Program-made: the position numbers and the translations under genes
Part shown: in pieces, positions 20,864 to 32,331 of the stretch
Layout: each line of letters begins with the position of its first letter
Numbering within the stretch: position 1 is the first letter of the stretch
NCBI GenBank assembly: GCA_024516035.1
Contig: JAMCCL010000016.1
Span: 188,501-252,500 of the forward strand
Source of the DNA: Bactericera cockerelli
Taxonomy: Eukaryota > Arthropoda > Insecta > Hemiptera > Triozidae
Direction: 5' to 3'
DNA length: 64,000 nucleotides
Notes under the pieces: model-generated
Told to the model about the DNA's origin: nothing
Databases searched by the model: none
Seen by the model: the letters and a program-made list of their open reading frames with translations, nothing else

Positions 20864-21636
20864 ACAGCGAGGTACCATTTAATAGCTAACTGACTGTTTG
20901 CTTCTTTCTGAATTTTGTCTTTTATAATGGGTAACATTTCTACATGCATGGTTTTTTTAAAGTCTTCACTCATTTTAAAGTGAGTGAATCTTAATACTTT
21001 GAACTTTTTATGGATTGCATCTAAAACTTCACATTTAAGCAATTCTTCAGATGGTATTTGCTCACATACTGATTTGTGTTGCAAAAAATAATGACGGTTT
21101 GGAAACTTTTTTCCACATTTATCACAAAATACACTTGTATGATTGTTTATTATTAGATGTTTCCTTAGTTCTTTTGGATTCTGAGCCAAGAAATTGCAAT
21201 ATTTACACTTATATTTTCTCTTACATGCGGTTAAATGTCGATTATAGTTGTTATTTTTTATAGTTTTGTAATTTTTACAATAGGGACAGTTAAAAGAATT
21301 AGATTTTGGTTGTAGATGTTTGATCAGCATCTTCTTGTTGGTTGTAGAAAATGAGCAAGTGGCACAGTTTAATTTCATTGAACAAGTACGTTGATGTCTC
21401 TTAATATTAAATTTCTTTTTAGACTTATAACTATTACACTTTTTACAAATAAATTCAGTTGTATCCATGTGATTAATATCCATGTGATTTTTTCGCATGT
21501 GACACTTCATGTGGATCTTTTTAGACGTCTTGTATGTACAATGGTTGCAATAGAGCTTATCTATGCATGTTTTATGATGACGTTTGAAATTTGATTTGTC
21601 TGTTGTAGAATACCTCTCACATAGGTAGCACTTCAT
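20782..21636 (-). CDS. Multi-C2H2 zinc-finger protein, right-arm copy
   Basis: Identical residue for residue to the left copy over the arm (about 280 codons), then diverges at the arm edge (SSIALH, stop). It has the same predicted 5' intron in mirror (21645-22322). Two convergent copies face each other across the polymerase fragment, so transcripts reading through the centre would form a long hairpin RNA. Confidence 0.8.
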   Translation of the reverse strand: MKCYLCERYSTTDKSNFKRHHKTCIDKLYCNHCTYKTSKKIHMKCHMRKNHMDINHMDTTEFICKKCNSYKSKKKFNIKRHQRTCSMKLNCATCSFSTTNKKMLIKHLQPKSNSFNCPYCKNYKTIKNNNYNRHLTACKRKYKCKYCNFLAQNPKELRKHLIINNHTSVFCDKCGKKFPNRHYFLQHKSVCEQIPSEELLKCEVLDAIHKKFKVLRFTHFKMSEDFKKTMHVEMLPIIKDKIQKEANSQLAIKWYLAVQVSLYKRAMDDESWAYPVFKSSIALH

Positions 21637-22577
21637 GATGATGTCTGAAAGATAACAGAAATTAATATAAGTACATAGAGTTATGATTTCTTTTTAATAA
21701 CACATGATAACAAGTATAGACTTGCACTTCTCTGTAAATGTGACGTCACATCTGGATAGGTTCGAACTTGTTATTATGTACAACAGGTGTGAATCTGAGT
21801 TATATATTGTTATTATTTATTTATTACTCAATGTGAATTGGCATTTCCTTGATCTGTTCCTTTTGGCGCAACTTTTCAAATATTTGACGCAAATCTAGGA
21901 GGAAATTTTTAATATTTTATTTTTATTTATTTACTTGTTTGTTTACTGTACTCTATACTATTTGGAGGATACAAGTTTTCATAATCTGTTACTTTTGGCG
22001 CAACTTTTCAAATATTTGACACAAATCTAGGAGGAAATTTTTAATATATTATTTTTATTTATTTACTTGTTTGTTTACTGTACTCTATACTATTTGGAGG
22101 ATACAAGTTTTCATAATCTGTTACTTTTGGCGCAACATTTCAAATATTTGACACAGTTTTGGAGATTTTTTTAAATATTTACTTGTTTGTTTACTTTCTG
22201 TACTCTCTAGATATCTCTTTGGTGGATAAAGTCTGAGTAAATAGCTCTTTGGATTCTGAATTTTCTGATTTATTTATTAATATTTTTGTGAAAATTAATT
22301 ATTTATTAATTTAAGCACTTACCTTTAATTTTTTTGCGTACTTCTTTCTTCTAAGGCAGGATGAGGATCTTCTTTACTGGTCACTGGTCACTTTAACACT
22401 AATGACTTTTGTTGTGGTACAATGCTATTTATCAACTCTTTAAAGAGAATCATGTTTTTAAAGATCATATTTGAGCTCTTCCTCCCAACCATATAACCGG
22501 TAATTTAACAACGAGAGTCGTGACAGAGTCCCTAGTTCATAGAAAATCCACTGGAAGCGTAAATGCGGAAATTAATT

Positions 22578-22654
22578 TTGACACTCGTTGGGATCGAACC
22601 CACGACCTACGGATCGATGTGCCAATGACTTAACCACTATGCTATTCCCGAGTT
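22578..22654 (-). repeat. tRNA-like module, right-arm mirror
   Basis: Exact reverse complement of the module at 17772-17848 (B box reads GGGATCGAACCC on the plus strand). Confidence 0.6.
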
Positions 22655-22739
22655 GGATAATATATGCACTAATATCAGCACTTGAATGCATCATGTGCAT
22701 GACCTAGATCTACTCTCGCTGGCTCGCTCGCTGGCTTTA

Positions 22740-22783
<44 letters not shown>

Positions 22784-23254
22784 CCTTATCAGTCTCGGGA
22801 ATCATCGGAACACTTCGGTGACGTAGGCGAAGATTAGAAAATCACCTAGTCAAAAAGTCATTTTTTTTTGCTCATCAGCTCGGCTCAAAAGATGCCCCAC
22901 ATAGACTACTACTTACATAGTTATGACTTAACTTTACATTTTTTTTTCATTATTATTATTATTCATCAAACAGCTCGGCCGAGGTGTGAAGAACGCCTAT
23001 ACAAAGAAAGAGACAGCCCGGCAGAGTGTAAGGTTACGGAAAACATAGTTCCCATGCATTTCATGTACTTTCAGCCAGCAAAAAGTGCAACATGAATTTC
23101 AAAAATTGCGACTTTTATTGCAGAAATGGACTCTACGTTGAAAAATAAAGTGATTTGACTTATTATTTGACCTCCTAGGCCAACGGGAACCTTATTTTCG
23201 AGACCCCCCAACAATCGTGAAAGACATGAAAAGATTCATAATTTTTTTTTTTTT

Positions 23255-23806
23255 ACTTCGGAGAAATTTCTAATATTGGAAATCAGAAGTATTGTGTTCG
23301 TTTTTGTAAAAAAAAAAATATTCATATTTCTGGACGTTTCATAACCTACTGAGTAAATTCGATTTTGTGTCCGTCTGTCGGTCTGTTAAAACGATTCCTT
23401 GTAACACGCAAATCTCGGAAACTACTCGACCGATTTTGTTGAAATTTTGCACACATCTTGGAGACATTCTGTAGATGGTCCCATAAATTCATCGAATTCA
23501 TACCAGCGGTTCTGGGTGAAAGAGACCATGCGCCTGACCACTAACTTTTTACTTAAACGCTTATATCTCGTGAACGGTAAACCCGATTTTGATGAAATTT
23601 TCTCAGAATATGCATATTATTGTTTCACATAGGTTATTTATATTTATTTTTAAATTAATTATAATTTGACTCTGATATTTAAGAAAATCGGTTGAGTCGT
23701 TTTGGAGATACAAGTAAGTTTCTATAAAATCTCAAAATTGGCACGTGTTTACAATGTGAAGCAATCACGAGGAAGTATTGTGTCCATAATTGGCAGTGTT
23801 TTTTTT
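23255..23806 (-). repeat. Family D copy nested in Family X
   Basis: Minus-strand copy of Family D, complete at both ends (TTTCTAATATTGGAAAT on the left, ATAATTGGCAGTG on the right), lodged in the T-rich tract of RepB. Confidence 0.8.
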
Positions 23807-25513
23807 TAGATTTTTTTTGTTCATACGGTTCCTTTGAGACCCGACTTCGTGTCCTTAACTTGGCACTGAAGATTAAGTGAGGTGTCTAAAGTGATCAATA
23901 CTGCAACTACTAAAAAATTCCTCGCGAGGGTAATGGGGTCGTCATGAAGATCAAATAATTATAAAGATCGGAAAATCAAAACAACGTTAAGGCCATTACG
24001 AGATTGATTTTGGACAATCATGGTTGGATGGAGATAAAATATGATGATTTAGCTCTCATAATGTCGATGCTACTCACTAAAAGTAGTGACCAAGTGGGTA
24101 GCATACTAGGCTTGCACGCACGAAGACTTGGGTTCGATCCCCTTCAGGGAAGTTTTTTTTCTCTGTCCATTACGTATGTCCAGGGTACACTCATACCTCG
24201 TGAGGTATTGATAAGGGACGTCACCACCGAGTTCTCTCCCGCTCATGGTTTTATCAACACCGAATTGTCTCCCGTCGCGTCGCTTGCATTTTTACCTGAG
24301 TTTAAATCTACATTTTTTAGGCCTAGCATAAACATTATAATCGAAACACCTAGGAATCATTGATATAGACCTGAGGCATGGCCTTCTATGTATTTTTCCA
24401 AACCCTATGATAAACCCAAGGCATGGCCTTCTATATATTTACCTAACCCTACTATAAACTCGAGGCATTGCTTTCTAATGTATTATCCCTAACACTTCTA
24501 TATTCCTAAGCCATGGCCTTCTATGTATTTTACCTAACTCTACTATACACTGAAGGCATTGCCTTTCATTAGTTGAATGGGTGAGTAGAAGAACCAGGAA
24601 TGTCAAAAATCGATTTTTTTTTTCTTCGTAGAATAAGAAAGAATGTACTCTTTTCTATCATCTTTGTGAATATGAAGGAGAAATACCCCTTAAAAGTATA
24701 ATTTTTTTCGATTTTAAAGTGGGGGAAGCGGAAAAAAAATCTGATGTAAAATAGGGATAGTAACAAAATCACTGACCACTTTTGCTAGTGTTATTAGTAC
24801 CTAGTTGTGAGAATCTTGTGGAATAACAAGGAATGTAAAATTTAATTTTATTATACTCATTAGCATCAGGAAAGCAAAAATAAGACAAATCTTATTTTTG
24901 CCTTCCTGAAAAGTCGATTTTTGACATTCCTGGTTCTTCTACTCACCCATTCAGTTAGAGATTTTAAAGATTTCCTCATAAAAGGCCGATTCTTATATAA
25001 TAATGACAATTTTATAGTTCTCATTTTATTAAATACCTAATGTAAAAAAGCATGATCCTATTTCAGGGAGAGATACTCCTGGTGACCCTGCAACAAGCCG
25101 GAGAGAATTCGGGTAAGAAAAGGTCAACGGGAGAGAACTCATTACCTCACCTTGATAAGGTGATTACAAATTAATTTCTTTGGCATTTGTAAATCCAAGT
25201 GTTTTAGTGTCCCTCATAGGAGGCTCCGACGTCTATTTAGCATTGAAATATAAATCTAATCATGTGGAGTATAGAATCAAAAGGTCTTTCATTGCAAATT
25301 TATATATTATTTACTCACTTTGGGGACTCAGGGAGCCAAATCTCTAATCCAAATACATATTGACCTTGCAAAAATTAAATACCTACTGCTAAAACTATAT
25401 CTTAAAAAAAAGAGAACTTGGTACATTCACATTTTCCCAGTTTATTTACTTTTGTTTTTCATAATGTTTCAGTAGTGTACGAACCTATATTTTCGTACAA
25501 AAAGAACTGATAT

Positions 25514-26009
25514 CCCCCAAAAGAATGATTAGAATTAGCTAAAAATAAATGATGTCAAATTGGGAACACCTTACCCCTTCTCTTTCTATATCTCTGCGCT
25601 CCTCTCTGAAGTTATTCCTCTTATGTTTATCTTTCTTTATCCTTTCTAGGGGTCATCCCAAACTTGATTTCTCTTTAAATTTACTTGTTGAACGGCAATA
25701 AAAAATGGCGGTCGCGTTGTAATTTTCTCGATTCAAATCAAATAAGTTCAGAAAAATCATATTCCGACCGCCATTTTTTATTTCCGTGCAACAAGTAAAT
25801 TTAAAGAGAAATCAAGTTTGGCATGACCCCTAGAAGGGATAAAGAAAGATAAACATAAGAGGAATAACTTCAGAGAGGAGCGCAGAGATATAGAAAGAGA
25901 AGGGGTAAGGTGTTCCCAATTTGATATCATTTATTTTTAGCTAATTATAATCATTCTTTTGAGTGAGGCGTTCTTCTTTTTTTAACCACGAAGTGGTGTT
26001 TTTGGGGGA
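25514..26009. repeat. RepC palindrome (Family X 3' block), 5' shortened
   Basis: Two long inverted halves meet around TCGATTCAAATCAAATAAGT, with outer words such as GGCAATAAAAAATGGCGGTC and its complement. About 42 bp of the left tip are missing compared with other copies. Confidence 0.85.
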
Positions 26010-26876
26010 TCATGGTTAATGGATGGAGAAAAAATATGATGAATTAGTTGTCATAATGTCGATGCTACTCACTAAAAGTTGTGACAAAGTAGTGACTTTG
26101 GCCAAGTGGCTAGGCTTGCACGCACGATGACTTGGGTTCGATCCCCTTCAGGGAAGTTTTTTTTCTTGTCCATTATGTCCGGTGTACACTCATACCTCGT
26201 GAGGTATTGATAAGGGACGTCATCACCGAGTTCTCTCCCGCTCATTGTTTTATCAACCCCAAATTGTCTCTCGTCGCGTCGCTTCCATTTTTACTTTTTT
26301 TCATACCTACATAGTTCAGGCCTAGCATAAAAACTATAATCGAAACACCTAGGAATCATTGATATAGACCTGAGGCATGGCTTTCTATGTATTTTTCCTA
26401 ACCCTATGATAAACCCAAGGCATGGCCTTCTATATATTTATCTAACCCTACTATAAACCCGAGGCATTGCCTTCAATGTATTTTTCCTAACCTTACTATA
26501 TTCCTGAGGCATGGCCGTCAATGTATTTCACCTAACTCTCCTATACACTGAAGGCATTGCCTTTCATTAGTTAGAGATTTTAAAGATTTCCTTATAAAAG
26601 GCCGATTCTTATATAAAAATGATAATTTTATAGTTTTCATTTTCTTAAATACCTAATGTAAAAAAGCATGGTCTTATTTGCGGGAGAGATACTCGTGGTG
26701 ACTTCTGCAACAAGCCGGAGTGAATTCGGGTAAGAAAAGGTCAACGGGAGAGAACTCAATACCTCACCTTGATAAGGTGATTACAAATTAATTTCTTTGG
26801 CATTTGTAAATCCAGGTGTTTAAGTGTCCCTCATAGGAGGCTCCGAGGTCTATTTAGCATTGAAAGATAAACCTAA
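26010..26876 (+). mobile_element. Family X RepA segment, truncated
   Basis: It continues as RepA from TCATGGTT and breaks inside at GATAAACCTAA, where a full RepC follows. It includes the tRNA-like word CTTGGGTTCGATCCCC (about 26130). Confidence 0.78.
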
Positions 26877-27422
26877 ACCCCCAAAAACACCACTTCGTGG
26901 TTAAAAAAAGAAGAACGCCTCACTCAAAGAATGATTATAATTAGCTAAAAATAAATGATATCAAATTGAGAACACCTTGTCCCCTCTCTTTCTACATATA
27001 TTTCTGCACTCCTCTCTGAATTTATTCCTCTTATGTTTAGCTTTATTTATCCTTTCTAGGGGTCATCCCAAACTTGATTTCTCTTTAAATTTACTTGTTG
27101 CACGGCAATAAAAAATGGCGGTCGGAGTATGATTTTTCTGAACTTATTTGATTTGAATCGAGAAAATTACACCGCGACCGCCATTTTTTATTGCCGTGCA
27201 ACAAGTAAATTTAAAGAGAAATCAAGTTTGGGATGACCCCTAGAAAGCATAAAGAAAGATAAACATAAGAGGAATAACTTCAGAGAGGAGTGCAGCGATA
27301 TAGAAAAAGAGGGGGTAAGGTGTTCTCAATTTGATATCATTTATTTTTAGCTAATTATAATCATTCTTTTGAGTGAGGCGTTCTTCTTTTTTTAACCACG
27401 AAGTGGTGTTTTTGGAGGATTA
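26877..27422. repeat. RepC palindrome, full length
   Basis: About 545 bp from CCCCCAAAAACACCACTTCG to its complement. The centre (27120-27175) is in the opposite orientation to the copy at 25514, as expected for a flipping palindrome centre. Confidence 0.85.
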
Positions 27423-27557
27423 GCCTTACTAGTCATGGTGGTGAAAATATTTTTACTGCGCGTATTTTTTAAGTTAGAACAAATATTTTTTTATGAGCAC
27501 AATTTATTTCGTTTTTATGATTTTTATGAGAAACAAGACATCAGCAACATCTCTCCT

Positions 27558-27818
27558 GTGTTAGAAGGTTTGTAAATTAAAAGTTTTCATGAGCTCTTGA
27601 AAATTAACATGCTTTAATGTATGATGTAATTTGAAGCTCAACAATCTCAAAAACTTTCTCTGGACTTTCTCAAGTTCATCTATATGAACTTGATATCTGG
27701 GGGACCAGAGAGTTGAGCAATATTCCAGAGAAGATCGAACATCTGAACAATAGAAGGTCCTCAGAGTTGCAGAGACAATACTTTCCTTATTATAGGATAA
27801 GGAAAGTAAAAAAAACAA
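27558..27818 (-). pseudogene. Non-LTR reverse transcriptase, C-terminal fragment
   Basis: Minus-strand residues VRSSLEYCSTLWSPRYQVHI and LEKVQRKFLRLLSFKL are the post-palm region of Jockey/CR1-like reverse transcriptases. Only about 85 codons remain. It stops 16 bp from the host exon at 27835. Confidence 0.75.
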
Positions 27819-27834
27819 TTAGTATTCTACTGAC

Positions 27835-27975
27835 CATGAACCGGACTGGGATGGTTGGTTCATACTCCATAGTGCTCACACCTAGGGTTCTACTGTAGAC
27901 CTGCTTGTCTCTGCTCATATCTACAAGGAGAGTTTCCAAAGGTTTCTTCAGATTCCGACAGTCCCACCATCTTAC
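27835..27975 (-). CDS. DNAI2: Axonemal dynein intermediate chain 2, exon A
   Basis: The acceptor CATTTACAG and donor GTCAGTAGA bound 141 bp, 47 codons, phase 0 at both ends. It reads VRWWDCRNLKKPLETLLVDM and ends MEYEPTIPVRFM. This matches the DNAI2 WD40 blade (V-WWD-RK, then EFESTLPTKFM) and continues into exon B (LGTETG). It is the most 5' exon recognised. Upstream exons (N-terminus and earlier WD blades) were not found to the right and may lie beyond the window. The 11,270-bp intron to exon B holds the palindromic Polinton-like element. Confidence 0.9.
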
Positions 27976-27989
27976 CTGTAAATGGGTAT

Positions 27990-28260
27990 GTAATGTAATG
28001 TAGCCTTTATTTGTACTATTAAATTTACACATAACATAAATACATAGTATATGGGCATCATGTACAAAATCAGATTAATATCTGAGGCCTCCCAACGTAA
28101 AGGGGGCATGTAAACAACAGGTTTAAAGATACAGATTTATAAATTTGATGGAAAATAATAAATGGCATACACAAACCGACCACGAACAAGACATAAATTT
28201 GAATAGAATAAAATAAAATTCATTTAAAGAATTTCTATCCAAAAGAATTTCTAAAAAATA
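27990..28260 (-). mobile_element. 3' UTR fragment of a non-LTR retrotransposon
   Basis: On the minus strand it ends AATAAAGGCTACATTACATT, a polyadenylation-like word and short tandem ACATT tail typical of non-LTR 3' ends. No coding sequence is retained. Confidence 0.5.
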
Positions 28261-28344
28261 TCTCTTTCACACTCACTCACTCCCTCTTTATCTCTTTTAC
28301 TTGCTCTTCAGCCTCCCTGATTATCCACCTATATTTCCCTATAA

Positions 28345-28599
28345 TTATACTTTTCCCATTCGCTTCCACTCTTTCCTCTCCTCAGCTACTCTCCTCCATG
28401 TTACTCCTCCACAAACTATACTCATTTTCTTATCCCATTTATCCTTTGGTCTACCTCTTCTTTGTCCATATTCTCTTGTATACCACTCCATTATCTTTTT
28501 TGTCCATCTGTCATCCTTGGTCCTAGCTATATGACCAGCCCATTTCCATTTTCTTTTAAGAGAGCAGAAAAACAGTTTTCTGCAATTATATCTCGTCAA
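28345..28599 (-). pseudogene. RTE-like reverse transcriptase C-terminal fragment
   Basis: Minus-strand LKRKWKWAGHIARTKDDRWT and GRPKDKWDKKM with VTWRRVAEER are the hallmark end of RTE/craniofacial-development-protein-2-like ORFs. About 84 codons remain. Confidence 0.8.
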
Positions 28600-28887
28600 G
28601 TTATGATTGAATTTGAAAGAAACCTATGATAATTTATGCAAAATTAAGTTGACTATCAGCTAATACTGTTGAAAAATTAATCAAGTTAATACTTTTACTG
28701 TGAGAAGGAAAGAAAGTGTAAAAGAAAGCGTGAAAGAAAGCAAAAGTTGCACTTTTCTAGCATTAAATGAAAACTTGTATGTTAATTTTACAAAGAAAAT
28801 AGTAACAAGTCATTTTTTTTTTTTTTTTTTTTTTTAGATTTCTTTTGTGTCCTATTCTTTTTAAAAGTTAAGGTGTTTTATAGAACA
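28600..28887. other. Intergenic or intron sequence, T-run
   Basis: AT-rich with a 23-bp T-run near 28814-28836 and three GAAAGAAAG words. Nothing else is recognised. Confidence 0.5.
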
Positions 28888-29165
28888 AAACTAAAAAACA
28901 CTGCCAATTATGGACAAAATACTTCCTCGTGATTGCTTCACATTGTAAACACGTGCCAATTTTGAGATTTTATAGAAAATTACTTGTATCTCCAAAAAGG
29001 CTCAACCGATTTTCTTCAAATTTGTTTTATATGGTAGAATATCGTTCTTTCTACAATCTGAATTCAACAAAAAATTCTATATCGGCAAGTCGTAGTCCTT
29101 ATTTTTTTACTTTTTTGCCCAAAATTTCGGATTTTCTTAAATATCATAGTCAAATTATAATTAAT
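28888..29165 (+). repeat. Family D, first half
   Basis: AACACTGCCAATTATGGACA to AAATTATAATTAATTTA, then cut off at the start of non-LTR element Y. Confidence 0.75.
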
Positions 29166-29189
29166 TTATAAAGAATTATAAAGAAATAA

Positions 29190-30282
29190 ATAAAACATAT
29201 ACAAAAGTCAATTTTGATACACTTACTGAAAAGTTATTACAACAAGAATGGGCAGTTATTACAAACTCAAATGATGTTGATTTTGCAGCTGAAAAACTAA
29301 CCGAAAATATACAAAATTTAGTTCAGTCATGCACAGAAACAAAAAGATATACAAACAAATTTACTCCATTAAAACCATGGATGACAGTAGGACTTTTAAA
29401 ATCTATAAGAAATCGAGATAATTTGGCATCTTTAAGTAAAAAATACCCGAATAACTATAGACTTAAAGAATATTATATAAAGGTAAGAAATATAGTCTGT
29501 AAAGTAATTAAAACATATAAAAATTTATATTTTAAATCTAAAATTGATTAAAATAAAGATGATAAAAAGAAGATGTGGCATTTTTTACAAGAATATATTA
29601 ATAAAAAAAAAAGAATAAATCAACCTGTATTAAATCTTTTCAACATAATGATATTCAATATAATAGTGAGATTGAACCATTAATATCAGCAAACATAATT
29701 AATAATTATTTTAACGATATTGGTTAAAACATTAGCAGAAAAAAATAACAAAACACAAACAAACAGACAATAATATTTCAAACAGCATAAACCATCACAC
29801 AAACTTGAACCAACAATTAATTAATTTAAACGAAACTCTAGAACTAGATGATTTAATTTTAAAAGATTTTAAAATAACAAATGAAACAGAAGTTTACAAA
29901 ACTATAATGACCTTAAAAAATAATTGCTGTCCTGGATATGATAATGTGAACAGTAGAATTTTAAAACATATAGCACATAATATTACAACACCTCTTACAC
30001 ACATCATAAATTTAAGTTTAAAAAATGCCATATTCCCTAAAAGCTATAAATTAAGTACAATTGTTCCAATTCTTAAAAACGGTAATAGAAAAGATTTAGG
30101 AAATTATCGTCCAATAGCACTCCAGATAAACTTGAGTAAAATATTGGAAAAAATTGTAAAAACTAGACTTGAAGAATACCTAACAAAAAATAATAAACTT
30201 ACAGATAAACAATATTATGGTTTCAGAAAAAAAATTGGCACAGAAGACGCATTATTAGATTTGACATCACACCTATACACTA
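29190..30282 (+). pseudogene. Non-LTR element Y, 5' part: linker and start of reverse transcriptase
   Basis: 29208-29550 encodes the endonuclease-RT linker (TPLKPWMTVGLLKSIRNRDN). After breaks, 29805-30282 encodes the RT start: CCPGYDNVNSRILKHI, FPKSYKLSTIVPILKNG, NYRPIALQINLSKILEKIV, YGFRKKIGTEDALLDLTSHL. The frame is cut exactly by element Z and resumes at 52435 (see the other half). It is a paralogue of element W. The 5' end is truncated, so the endonuclease is lost. Confidence 0.85.
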
Positions 30283-30959
30283 TACAGGGTGTAACAGACT
30301 TAATGTAAAATCTCTTAAGGGGTGGTAGTACAGTTCATTTCCAACCATGAATGCTCTATAATACTTTTGATTTAACTTAGTGGTTCTCGAGATATTATTT
30401 TTTTGAATTATTTTTACAAGTCCCCTGCCGCTCGACAAAGAATGGCATCGAACTCCATAAATACAGTAGATGAGGCAATAAATTTAACTTTTTCCATAAG
30501 ATAACAAAATTTCACTATTATTTAGACTAGATTTATTCTTAAGAAATTCACAAGTACTGAAAAAAATCAGCAGCAGCGGAAAATTTATCGCAGACATAAT
30601 ATCCACCTGAAACTTCAGCCGCCATTTTCTTAAAATACTGCCCACATAAAGTATTGGTTTCATTTATGTGAAAACTTGCTTGAAGTCTTATCTTTCATAA
30701 AATATGACACACTCAATATAAAATTTTCATTTTTTATTGAAACCAAGAGAAATTAAAAAAAAAGTCAGTCAGTACTACATACTGTAACTACTAGACTACC
30801 ATCCTACTTTTACCTGGGGAACTAATTTTTTTCTTCAATTGGACAAATTGTGGTTGTCGTTTACTTTCCAACGGCCCAAAAAGTTAGCCTCAGTAGATTC
30901 ACTGATAAGATTCACTCTTAACTTGGAGGTCACTGGTTCGATTCTCAAGTATGGCAAAT
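30283..30959 (+). repeat. Element Z left inverted arm
   Basis: Matches the complement of 51768-52427. It ends near a tRNA-like segment (30880-30955: TTAGCCTCAGTAG as A box, CTGGTTCGATTCTC as B box) that carries a GATTCACT duplication the other arm lacks. Confidence 0.88.
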
Positions 30960-31175
30960 ATTTAGTAAGACGAGTTTGAGCTATTGTGGCACCACGATCG
31001 TGATTAATTGACCTTAATATTTTAGTATTCCATGTGTTTTATTAAGATTCGGTACCTACTAACATAATAATTTGTACCTCTATGTACCAACCTATGAATG
31101 TTCAGTATTCACCGTACCATCTTTACCTGTGGGTGTTAACTATGTAGGTAGGTACATTGTTATGTTTCATTTCAA

Positions 31176-32276
31176 TTTTTTTTTTTTTTTTTTTTTTCAA
31201 TACTTTTTTCTTTATTTTATTATTTTTATAATACAGAATAATAATAATACATGGTAAGTAAGAATATTGAAGAATAAACTAAAGTAGAAATTAATTGAAA
31301 ATGTAAAAAAGAAAAGAAAAAAGTGTAAGCAACCCATTCAGCATAGTGCTGGTGTTGGGTTGTATACAGATTTATTTAGGATGAAAGAAATAATTATTCA
31401 AAATGATAAAGGAAAAAAAGATGTATGAAAAATAAAATAAAATATTGTGATATTCATATAAAAAAATTATGAAGAAAAATATAAATATATAATATGAATA
31501 AATATAATATGGAGAAAGTAACTAGTATGTTGGAAGAAAGTGATTAATATGGAAGTTGTTTTTCTTGATCCATTCTTTGGTCTTGTATTTTAATGTTGAA
31601 GGTTGATTATTTAAAATTTTCAATTCAATCGGTATACAATTAAAAACTTTGGGTCCAATAGTAATGAAGTGTCTGTGTGTTAGGGATTTATGTATTTGTC
31701 TTGTCTGTGCTTGTCCATATAGTCTTGTCTGGTATAAGTTTGTGTTTAAAGTCCAGTAATGTTGATATTTAATTGAGTAAAGAGTTAGTTTGTAAAAGTA
31801 AATATTAGTAAGTGAAAAAACGTCCATGAGTGTGTACAGAGTATGTGAGTGAAAAAGTCTGTCTTTGTTTAAAATTATTCTGAGTAAAATGTTTTGTGTT
31901 CTTCTAAGTGGATTTATTGTGTTGTCATATGCGCCACCCCATGCACATATACAATATTCTATGAGACTTTGAGCTAAGGCATGATAAACTATTCTTAATA
32001 TTTTTTTACTGCAAACTCTTCTAAGATTATTGAAAATGTACATGAGATGGCGTAGTTTGTTTCGTATAGTTTGTATATGTGTTGTCCATTTCAAGTGTTG
32101 GTCTATATGTACTCCAAGATATCTAATGTTTTGTACTTTCTCTATGTTAATGTATTGGTTGTTGGAGGTGGTAATTGCAAGATGAGTGTGAGGTGGTGGT
32201 TGTCCAGTTGCAGTAATAGAAAAGGTCATGTAGTTTGTTTTAGTCAGGTTAAGTTGGAGTGACATAGTTTGGTACC
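31176..32276 (-). pseudogene. Non-LTR element W, 3' end: RT C-terminus, 3' UTR and poly(A)
   Basis: 31522-32265 (minus) is open and encodes LNLTKTNYMTFS, then NIRYLGVHIDQHLKWTTHI, CSKKILRIVYHALAQSLIEY, CAWGGAYDNTINPLRRTQNI and a tail, the thumb and C-terminus of a Jockey/CR1-like RT. The T-run at 31176-31197 is its poly(A) tail, with about 320 bp of 3' UTR. The upstream RT part continues at 37636-38004 on the other side of the R1-like insertion. Confidence 0.88.
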
Positions 32277-32311
32277 CTATGGGTTACTCCCATAGGGAGT
32301 AACCCATAGGG
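32275..32311. repeat. 17-bp-arm perfect hairpin at the 5' junction of the R1-like element
   Basis: CCCTATGGGTTACTCCC, three bases, then its exact complement. The first two bases overlap the target duplication. Confidence 0.92.
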
Positions 32312-32331
32312 AACTAGAAACCTGTCCAAAT

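Larger units (their letters stand above)
17523..22913. mobile_element. Palindromic Polinton/Maverick-like element with 2.1-kb inverted arms
   Basis: The ends are AGTAGTAGTC...GACTACTACT, flanked by the 6-bp duplication TACATA (17517-17522 and 22914-22919). AG/CT termini and 6-bp TSDs are the Polinton signature (family knowledge). The left arm is 17523-19631 (2109 bp) and the right arm 20795-22913 (2119 bp). The 10-bp difference is exactly a (GA)13 versus (TC)18 microsatellite, and I saw no other difference. Each arm holds a full zinc-finger gene. The 1163-bp centre holds part of a type-B DNA polymerase gene. Typical Polintons are 15-20 kb with integrase, ATPase and capsid genes, none of which is here, so this is a deletion derivative. 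Confidence 0.9.
22966..26009 (+). mobile_element. Family X element, full-order copy (RepB, RepA, RepC)
   Basis: It starts TCAAACAGCTCGGCCGAGGTG and ends ...AAGTGGTGTTTTTGGGGGA. RepB is 22966-23960, interrupted by a Family D copy. RepA runs to 25513 with a tRNA-like stretch at about 24085-24150. RepC is 25514-26009. The right flank reads as the interior of another Family X copy (TCATGGTTAATGGATGG). Confidence 0.82.
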
